Positions 58,647 to 64,000 of a DNA stretch of 64,000 bases are shown piece by piece. Where the stretch lies: NCBI GenBank assembly GCA_001443375.1, contig LDXM01000003.1, forward strand, positions 76,931-140,930, read 5' to 3'. The first letter of the stretch is position 1. Each line of letters opens with the position of its first letter. Made by a program: the position numbers and the translations under genes. The DNA is from Chloroflexi bacterium CSP1-4. Lineage in GTDB: Bacteria > Chloroflexota > Limnocylindria > Limnocylindrales > CSP1-4. The notes beneath the pieces were generated by a model. That model was not told where the DNA came from and did no database searches. It saw only the letters and a list, made by a program, of their open reading frames with translations.

Positions 58647-59272
58647 CCGCGACGACCGACGTGCTCCCCACCGACCACCCCGTGGAGCTGGCGCACGGTC
58701 ATGGCGACGGCGGTATCAACACCGCGCTGCTGGGCATGCTGCTGTTCATCGCCAGCGAGATCATGTTCTTCGCCGGTCTCTTCGCGGCGTACTTCTCGGT
58801 GCGTGCGAAATACGGCAGCCACTGGCCGGCCCTGCCCGAGGGCGTCGAGTTCGCCATCAACCCCCTGGTGATCATCGCCACCCTGATCCTCGTCTCGAGC
58901 TCGGGCGTCATCCAATGGGGTCTCTGGCGCATCCGCAAGGGCGACCGCCGCGGTCTCAATCGCGCCTTCGCGCTGACCATGCTCATGGGCCTCACCTTCC
59001 TCGCCTTCCAGGCCACCGACTACGTGCTCCTGGCCGACGAGGGGATCAGCCTCAACGGCAGCATCTTCGGCTCGCTCTTCTTCACCATGACCGGCTTCCA
59101 CGGCGCCCACGTGCTGGGCGGCGTGATCGGCATCGGCATCATCCTGTCGCGCGGCATGACCGGCCAGTTCTCGGCCCGCAACCACGTCGCGGTCGAGGCG
59201 GTCAGCGCCTACTGGCACTTCGTGGACGTCGTCTGGATCTTCCTGTTCCTGACGCTCTACATCCTGAGGTAG
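58643..59272 (+). CDS. coxC: Cytochrome c oxidase subunit III
   Basis: 209 residues. Five membrane helices in the bacterial short form: LLGMLLFIASEIMFFAGLFA, LVIIATLILVSSSGVIQWG, MLMGLTFLAFQATDYVLL, HVLGGVIGIGIIL and AYWHFVDVVWIFLFLTLYIL. The conserved Glu in ASEIMFF and the HFVDVVW His are present. It stabilises proton uptake and turnover of subunit I. It overlaps coxA by 4 nt. Confidence 0.95.
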   Translation: MTATTDVLPTDHPVELAHGHGDGGINTALLGMLLFIASEIMFFAGLFAAYFSVRAKYGSHWPALPEGVEFAINPLVIIATLILVSSSGVIQWGLWRIRKGDRRGLNRAFALTMLMGLTFLAFQATDYVLLADEGISLNGSIFGSLFFTMTGFHGAHVLGGVIGIGIILSRGMTGQFSARNHVAVEAVSAYWHFVDVVWIFLFLTLYILR

Positions 59273-59282
59273 GAGGCGAGCG

Positions 59283-59468
59283 ATGCTCACCAAGGGTTAC
59301 GCCGCCTGGTTCCTCGGCGCGATCTTCGGCGTGGTGGGGATCGTCTATCTCCTGCTGAACACCGGGACCAGCGGCTTCGATCCCGCCGGGGCGACGATGC
59401 TCATCATCCTCGGCATCGCCATGACCTTCGCCTTCCTCATCATCCTGCGCGGCTCGCGCGAGCTGTGA
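59283..59468 (+). CDS. Small two-helix oxidase-associated membrane protein
   Basis: 61 residues, ATG 59283 with a GAGGCGAG site. Two membrane helices (YAAWFLGAIFGVVGIVYLLL and ATMLIILGIAMTFAFLIILR) and little else. Its position between subunit III and the cupredoxin protein and its size fit a subunit IV-like accessory chain of caa3 oxidases, but sequence alone does not establish homology. Confidence 0.6.
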   Translation: MLTKGYAAWFLGAIFGVVGIVYLLLNTGTSGFDPAGATMLIILGIAMTFAFLIILRGSREL

Positions 59469-59494
59469 GCCTCCGGCCCTAACGACCGGGACCG

Positions 59495-60658
59495 ATGATC
59501 GAGACGCTGCAGTCGCTCCTCCAGGGCTTCCTCGACTGGCTCGCCCAGGTCATCCTGCCCGACTGGAACGACGTCATCACGTGGATCCCGGCGCTGCTGC
59601 TGGGCCTCGTCGGGCTCATCCTCCTGTTCGTGGTCGCCGCCTGGTGGCGCAGCCGCGAGGTCAACCGGCCGCGCCTCATCGGTCGCGTCCGGGAGGGTGT
59701 CCCGCCCCCTGGCACGCACCTGCCTGGGCCCTCGAAGTGGCCGTTCGTCATCCCCGTCGGGGCGGTCGTGCTCTTCGCCTCGCTCGTCCTGCACCCCGAT
59801 CGCGCGCCGAACCCGGTCATCGATCCCGACACCGGGCAGATCGTCACGGGACCGACCCCTGACGTCGGGGGCCTGGTAAACCTGCCGCTGCTGGGCCTCG
59901 GCCTGGCCGTCGTCCTGGTGGGCATCGTGGGCTGGTACCTCGACGCGCGACGCGAGTGGCGGCGGGCCGAGGATCCGACGTGGTCCGCGGCTCCAGCCCT
60001 GGAACCGGGGCCCGAGCCCACGCCGCCGCCCGGCGTCCACCTGCCCGGCCCCAGCCCCTGGCCCTTCCTCGCGCCCATCGCCCTGGCGGTCTTCATGTTC
60101 GGCATCGTGTTCAGCCTCTGGTTCGTGCTGGGCGGCCTGGCCATGGCCATCGTCGCCATCGCCGGCTGGTACCGGGACGCGGGACGCGAGTGGCGCGGCA
60201 CCGAGGAGGGCCATGCGCCGCCGCACTACGAGGCGCGGAGCGCGATCTCGGGCCGGCTCGTCTCGCTGTACGCCCTCATCGCGGCCGTGAGCCTGGGGCT
60301 CTTCTTCGCCCCGAACTACATCGCCTGGGTCAACCCGGTCCCGACGCTCGCGCCCGCCGCCAGCCTCAGCGCGAACCTGAAGATCACCGCAGTCAGCGTG
60401 CTCGGCTTCGACACGCAGTCGCTCACCGTGCCGGCGGACACGCCCCTCACGGTGGAGTTCGACAACCCCGATGCCGGCGTCCAGCACAACTTCGCCATCT
60501 ACACCTCCAGCGACCTTGCGACGGCGCTGTTCGAGGGCGAGCGCATCACCGGGCCCGCGAAGGCCACCTACCAGGTCCCGCCGATCCCGAAGGGCACCTA
60601 CCACTTCGTCTGCGACGTCCACCCGCAGACGATGACCGGCACCCTGACCTCCCAGTGA
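59495..60658 (+). CDS. Membrane protein with internal duplication and C-terminal cupredoxin domain
   Basis: 387 residues. A TM helix at ~28-48 is followed by two copies of a unit: PPPGTHLPGPSKWPFVIPVG with GWYLDARREW, then PPPGVHLPGPSPWPFLAPIA with GWYRDAGREW. Each holds a soluble HLPGPS turn and helices. After another helix the last ~90 residues form a type 1 cupredoxin, with His331, Cys373, His376 and Met380 as probable ligands, similar to the extra domain of CoxB (PADTPL, VQHN, TYQVPP, MTGTL shared). It likely binds copper on the outer side and may give electrons to the oxidase. Confidence 0.8.
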   Translation: MIETLQSLLQGFLDWLAQVILPDWNDVITWIPALLLGLVGLILLFVVAAWWRSREVNRPRLIGRVREGVPPPGTHLPGPSKWPFVIPVGAVVLFASLVLHPDRAPNPVIDPDTGQIVTGPTPDVGGLVNLPLLGLGLAVVLVGIVGWYLDARREWRRAEDPTWSAAPALEPGPEPTPPPGVHLPGPSPWPFLAPIALAVFMFGIVFSLWFVLGGLAMAIVAIAGWYRDAGREWRGTEEGHAPPHYEARSAISGRLVSLYALIAAVSLGLFFAPNYIAWVNPVPTLAPAASLSANLKITAVSVLGFDTQSLTVPADTPLTVEFDNPDAGVQHNFAIYTSSDLATALFEGERITGPAKATYQVPPIPKGTYHFVCDVHPQTMTGTLTSQ

Positions 60659-60782
60659 GACCGCGACGCCGCCCTCGCTGACCCCGCGCCGCCTGCTGGC
60701 CCTGGCGCTCCTCGGCCTCGCGCTGCCGGCGGCCCTCCTCTTCGCCACGGCGAACCTCGGCGGGAGCGGCGACGACGTCATC

Positions 60783-61235
60783 GTGATCGGCGGCCATCCG
60801 CTGCAGGGCAAGCCGGCGCCGGACCTCGACCTGCTCGACCTCGACGGGCTCCCGGTACGGCTCGCGGACTTCCGGGGGCGGCCGCTGGTGGTCTACTTCT
60901 GGGCCTCGTGGTGCATCCCCTGCCGGACCGAGTTCCCGCTCCTCAAGGGCGCGCTCGAGGCCCACGCCGCCGACGGCCTGGCGGTGATCGGTGTCGTCTA
61001 CCGGGACAGCTCCGCGAACGCCAGCGCCTTCATGACCGACTACGAGGCGCCCTGGCCGGCCGTCATGGACCCCGGCGGGGCGACCGCGACGACCTGGTCG
61101 GTGCGCGCCGTGCCCACGAGCTTCTTCCTCGACGGGTCGGGCATCGTGCGCGCCATCTCGTTCGGGCCCCCACCCTCCGGCAGCCTCGAGGGGCTGCTGG
61201 CGAAGATCCTGCCACCCGCGAGCCCCTCGCCGTGA
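60783..61235 (+). CDS. TlpA/ResA-like thioredoxin (periplasmic-side)
   Basis: 150 residues from the first standard start (GTG 60783). The redox motif is SWCIPC; LDGLPVRLADFRGRPLVVYF and VRAVPTSFFLDGSG are family hallmarks. The frame is open upstream to 60648 and encodes an obvious membrane anchor (LLALALLGLALPAALLFATA) from a CTG at 60678, but no ATG, GTG or TTG lies there. Either CTG is the start, or a one-base error or frameshift near 60675 hides a GTG at 60655. It probably keeps apo-oxidase or cytochrome thiols reduced. The stop overlaps the next start by 4 nt. Confidence 0.85.
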   Translation: MIGGHPLQGKPAPDLDLLDLDGLPVRLADFRGRPLVVYFWASWCIPCRTEFPLLKGALEAHAADGLAVIGVVYRDSSANASAFMTDYEAPWPAVMDPGGATATTWSVRAVPTSFFLDGSGIVRAISFGPPPSGSLEGLLAKILPPASPSP

Positions 61236-62191
61236 GCGTCGATGCCCCGGCCCCCGCGGTCGAGATCGCCGGCCTCGTCAAGCGCTACGGCGGTCGTGCC
61301 GTGGTGGACGGGCTCGACCTGACCGTGCGGCAGGGCGAGATCATCGCCCTGTTGGGTCCCAACGGCGCCGGCAAGACGACGACCGTGGAGATCGTCGAGG
61401 GCTACCGAACGCCCGACGGCGGCGTGGTGCGCGTGCTCGGCCTCGACCCACGGCGCGACGCGAGCCGGCTGCGCGCGCGGGTCGGCGTCATGCTCCAACG
61501 CGCCGAGCTGTACAGCCAGATCCGCGTCCTCGAGGCGGTCCGCCTCTTCGCCGCCTTCTACGCGTCGGCGCTCCAGCCGGGCATGCTCGTCGAGCAGGTG
61601 GGGCTGGCGCCGCGCGCGAACGACCGCTACCGCACCCTTTCCGGCGGCGAGCGCCAGCGACTGGCGCTCGCCCTGGCCATCGTGGGCCGGCCGGAGCTGG
61701 CCATCCTCGACGAGCCGACGGCGGCCATGGACGTCACCGCGCGCCGCTCGACCTGGGAGCTCCTGCGCGCGCTGCGCAGCGAGGGGGCGACGATCCTGCT
61801 CACCACCCACCTGCTCGAGGAGGCCGAGGCGCTGGCCGACCGGGTGGCCATCATCGACGCCGGCCGGCTGGTCGGCCTGGGCACCCCTGCCGAGCTGCGC
61901 GCCCCGCCGGCCGGGCGGGAAGGCGCGACGCACCGCTCGGTCCGTCTCGAGCTGATCGGGCCGCTCTCGGAGACAGACGCGGCCGCGCTCGGCCGGCTGG
62001 TACACGTCGGCGGCGTGCGGCGCCTGCGCGACGGCGTCTACAGCCTCGCCACCGGCTCGCCCGGAGAGCTGCTGGTCGAGCTCAGCGCGTGGCTCTGGGC
62101 CAAGCGCCTCGAGCCGCTGGCCCTCGAGGTCGAACGCGAAAGCCTCGAGGAGGTCTTCCTGCGCCTCACCGGCGAGGAAGCCGCGACGTGA
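61232..62191 (+). CDS. ABC transporter ATP-binding protein
   Basis: 319 residues from GTG 61232. Walker A GPNGAGKTTT, signature LSGGERQRLAL, Walker B LAILDEPTAAMD, switch LTTHLLEEAEA and an accessory C-terminal domain. Typical ABC-2 exporter ATPase. It is coupled to the preceding TlpA gene and following permease by 4-nt overlaps, so the three form one message with the cox operon upstream. Export of a heme-, lipid- or drug-like compound is possible; co-location suggests a role in oxidase maturation (CcmA-like), but this is inference. Confidence 0.93.
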   Translation: MSVDAPAPAVEIAGLVKRYGGRAVVDGLDLTVRQGEIIALLGPNGAGKTTTVEIVEGYRTPDGGVVRVLGLDPRRDASRLRARVGVMLQRAELYSQIRVLEAVRLFAAFYASALQPGMLVEQVGLAPRANDRYRTLSGGERQRLALALAIVGRPELAILDEPTAAMDVTARRSTWELLRALRSEGATILLTTHLLEEAEALADRVAIIDAGRLVGLGTPAELRAPPAGREGATHRSVRLELIGPLSETDAAALGRLVHVGGVRRLRDGVYSLATGSPGELLVELSAWLWAKRLEPLALEVERESLEEVFLRLTGEEAAT

Positions 62192-62958
62192 CGCCCCGCC
62201 TGGCCTGGAACGCCTACCTCGCGCAAGCCCGCATGGAGCTGCTGCTCACGACACGCCGTGGCGAGAACCTCCTGGTGACCCTCATCGTGCCTGTCGCGCT
62301 GCTCGTCTTCCTCGCCCAGGTGCCGCTGCTGCCCGCCCCGGCAGGTGAGTCGATCCGCCGCATCGACGAGCTCGTGCCGGGCATCCTGGCCCTGGCGGTC
62401 ATCTCCACCGGGCTCGTGTCGCTGGGCATCGCCACGGCCTTCGAGCGCAGCTCCGGTGTCCTCAAGCGCCTCGCCGGGTCGCCGCTCCCACTCTGGGCGC
62501 TCGTGGCCGCCAAGGCCACGAGCGTGCTGGCCACGGTCGCCCTCCAGCTGCTGCTCGTGACGATCGCGGGCTGGTTCCTGGGCTGGGATCCGCAGGGCGG
62601 TGTCCCGGCCGCATTGCTGGCCGCAGCGCCGTGGCTGATCCTCGGCACCCTCGCCTTCGCCGGGCTGGGGCTCCTGCTCGCGGGCAGTCTGCGTGCCGAG
62701 ACGGTGCTCGCGCTCGCCAACGGCCTCTACCTGGCCTGCCTCCTCGTGGGCGGTGTCGTGGTCCCGCTCGAGCGGCTGCCCGCGCTCGTCGCCGTCCCGG
62801 CCTCCATCCTGCCGCCGGCGCTGCTGGCCGACCTGCTGCGGGGCACGCTGGTACCGGGCGGAGAGGTCGTCCCGCTCGAAGCGATGGCCCTCGCCGTCTG
62901 GGCGTTGGCGCTGGCGGCGCTCGCCGCGCGCTCGTTCCGCGTCTCCGACGAAGGCTGA
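62188..62958 (+). CDS. ABC-2 type transporter permease
   Basis: 256 residues. Six membrane segments after a cytoplasmic N-terminus (ENLLVTLIVPVALLVFLAQV; ELVPGILALAVISTGLVSLG; ALLAAAPWLILGTLAFAGLGL; LANGLYLACLLVGGVVVPLE). The central ERSSGVLKRLAGSPLPLW is the coupling/EAA-like region. It forms the pore for the ATPase encoded just upstream. It is the last gene before a strong terminator on the opposite strand. Confidence 0.88.
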   Translation: MTPRLAWNAYLAQARMELLLTTRRGENLLVTLIVPVALLVFLAQVPLLPAPAGESIRRIDELVPGILALAVISTGLVSLGIATAFERSSGVLKRLAGSPLPLWALVAAKATSVLATVALQLLLVTIAGWFLGWDPQGGVPAALLAAAPWLILGTLAFAGLGLLLAGSLRAETVLALANGLYLACLLVGGVVVPLERLPALVAVPASILPPALLADLLRGTLVPGGEVVPLEAMALAVWALALAALAARSFRVSDEG

Positions 62959-62972
62959 GACCCGCAAAGGAA

Positions 62973-63002
62973 ACGACCCTTGTGGGCGGGCACAAGGGTC
63001 GT
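62973..63002 (-). terminator. Intrinsic terminator of tRNA-Met
   Basis: A 12-bp perfect stem (acgacccttgtg with cacaagggtcgt) and a 6-nt loop. On the minus strand it is followed by TTTCCTTT, so it terminates the initiator tRNA transcript; it may also stop the exporter operon from the other side. Confidence 0.8.
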
Positions 63003-63020
63003 CTGGTCAGTAATCGGTGT

Positions 63021-63095
63021 TGGTTGCGGGGGACGGATTCGAACCGCCGACCTTCGGGTTATGAGCCCGACGAGCTGCCGCTGCTCCACCCCGCG
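63021..63095 (-). tRNA. Initiator tRNA-fMet (anticodon CAT)
   Basis: 75 nt with encoded CCA. Unpaired C1-A72 at the top of the acceptor stem and the CGGG-CTCATAA-CCCG anticodon arm with three consecutive G-C pairs are diagnostic of initiators. D-loop is short. It has its own promoter and terminator and stands alone. Confidence 0.95.
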
Positions 63096-63102
63096 ACTCC
63101 GG

Positions 63103-63131
63103 AGTCTACCCGAGACGGCCCGATCCTGCAA
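63103..63131 (-). promoter_or_regulatory. Promoter of tRNA-fMet
   Basis: On the minus strand TTGCAG (63131-63126), 17-nt spacer, TAGACT (63108-63103); the transcript would start a few nt before the tRNA. An 11-bp direct repeat (atgggggtctc) lies just upstream of it. Confidence 0.6.
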
Positions 63132-63354
63132 TGGGGGTCTCTCGAAATGGGGGTCTCCCCGCCCGTCTTGACGATCTCGTCCTCATCCGCACGCGGCAGG
63201 AACGCAAGAAGCCCGTCGCCGCCGCCATCGGCCCCGACGCCCCTCATGCGCTCACGGGCCGCGCGGATGAGCGATCGCGGCCCCATGGGCGCTTCCAAGG
63301 TTCCGTCCGCGTTCGTATGAGCACCAGAGCCGAGCCCTGCCGCCGACGGACGTG

Positions 63355-63828
63355 TCAGAAGCCCGGCTTGAAGACCATCAGGAAGACGAGAACGACGATC
63401 GCGACCGTCAGGAGCATGCCACCCTGCTGGACCTCCCTGATGGTCGCCAGCAGCTCGGCCGGCGGGCCGCCGGCGCCCGGGTCCGGCGGCCGGGAGGTCA
63501 ACTCGACGACCTTCTCGACGGCCGGCACCTGGACGCGGAGGACGAAGAGGATCGCGGCCGTGTAGACGACGATGCCGACGCTGAGCCAGGCCGATCTCGT
63601 GGACAGCAGGTCGACGTCGGCGAACCAGATCAGGCCGATGCCGCTGACGGGCATCGAGAGCGCGAAGGGCAGGACGAGCTTCTTCTCGATGGCCTCCGAG
63701 GCCCGCGTCGCGAAGTTCGCGAACATCGGCTCCTTGCCGCCCATGGCCCCGAGGATGGGGAAGGCGAACGTGGGGCCGAAGGCGATGATCGCCGCGCCCA
63801 CGTGCAGGAACATCAACAGCTGGACCAT
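63355..63828 (-). CDS. DUF2269-type membrane protein
   Basis: 157 residues with four membrane helices: LLMFLHVGAAIIAFGPTFAF, LVLPFALSMPVSGIGLIWF, SVGIVVYTAAILFVLRV and GGMLLTVAIVVLVFLMVFKP. The first helix His and the GPTFAF pattern fit the DUF2269/predicted integral membrane group. Function unknown. There is a Pro/Gly-rich loop at ~115-125. It is separate from its neighbours; the upstream region at 63829-63900 contains no clear promoter. Confidence 0.75.
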   Translation of the reverse strand: MVQLLMFLHVGAAIIAFGPTFAFPILGAMGGKEPMFANFATRASEAIEKKLVLPFALSMPVSGIGLIWFADVDLLSTRSAWLSVGIVVYTAAILFVLRVQVPAVEKVVELTSRPPDPGAGGPPAELLATIREVQQGGMLLTVAIVVLVFLMVFKPGF

Positions 63829-63910
63829 CGAACCCCTCCGCTGGAGCGGGCCCGGTGAGGACGCCCGAGCCGCGGCGCGAGGGTATCAGGCCGGCGATGT
63901 CGCGGTGCGG

Positions 63911-64000
63911 TCATCGCGCGCCGCGCGCTCGCAGTCCGTCCCGCCAGGCCTCCACGGCAAGGTCCCACCACCCGTCGAGCCCCTCGTCCGAGCCGTACCA
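63911..64000 (-). CDS. C-terminus of a gene continuing beyond the window
   Basis: Read on the minus strand, the last 29 codons before a TGA at 63913-63911 give ordinary protein (WYGSDEGLDGWWDLAVEAWR then DGLRARGAR). The 5' part lies outside the window. I do not recognise the family. Confidence 0.5.
   Translation of the reverse strand, partial: WYGSDEGLDGWWDLAVEAWRDGLRARGAR

Noticed and set aside
59345-60811. Minus-strand 488-residue frame opposite the cupredoxin protein
   Set aside because: Shadow of the plus-strand gene: the plus strand has clear copper ligands and helices, the minus-strand frame has neither a family motif nor balanced composition.

Overview
This is a 64 kb, very GC-rich chromosome segment (about 70 % G+C by eye). 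The gene content points to a free-living aerobic bacterium, most likely a Chloroflexota lineage of the soil or freshwater Ellin6529/Limnocylindria type. Supporting features are a fused ctaA-ctaB, Pro/Thr-rich lipoproteins and LCP proteins, several cyclase/AAA/TPR giant regulators, Mut7-C and DUF1918 proteins, and a caa3-like oxidase with extra cupredoxin domains. The phylum is an inference from gene content. Many genes have a TAnnnT box only 6-10 nt before the start codon, so leaderless transcripts look common.

Region 1 (0-31 kb) is a patchwork. It holds the end of a cyclase/ATPase regulator, two gene remnants, a TetR-ABC exporter unit and citrate synthase, followed by many short accessory units: aldolase, exported C39-like protein, hydrolase, HhH protein, Mut7-C, radical SAM, cyclase/AAA/TPR, VWA-FnIII, MerR/SRPBCC/DUF2652, FAD oxidase, a CpaF-RidA fusion, ArsR/AHSA1, and a P-loop kinase. 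An intact tRNA-Gly(CCC) lies at 31.1 kb on the minus strand. Downstream of its 3' end are degenerate copies of its 3' half at 30.1, 28.5, 25.5, 23.3 and, more decayed, 10.3 and 7.9 kb. Five of these are joined to the same ~70 bp sequence, and up to three carry related sequence on the other side. This is the structure expected of repeated site-specific integration into the tRNA anticodon-loop/3' half. It divides the region into cassettes of one to a few genes with no recombinase in the window. I consider this array the most interesting system here.

Region 2 (31-43.9 kb) is more ordinary: Mth938-like and DUF1918 proteins, a CapA lipoprotein, an LCP ligase, a second full cyclase/AAA/TPR regulator, lipB, a GalT-like HIT protein, and an ECF sigma/anti-sigma pair.

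Region 3 (43.9-51.9 kb) is the pyrimidine operon: pyrR with a probable PyrR-binding leader, then pyrB and pyrC, and after four non-pyrimidine genes pyrK-pyrD-pyrE with 4-nt overlaps. carAB and pyrF are not in the window.

Region 4 (51.9-63 kb) is aerobic respiration: a Sco/thioredoxin-like lipoprotein, ctaA-ctaB, ctaG, coxB-coxA-coxC-small subunit, a membrane cupredoxin protein, a TlpA-like thioredoxin and an ABC-2 exporter. Then come initiator tRNA-Met with its promoter and terminator, a DUF2269 membrane protein, and the end of one further gene.
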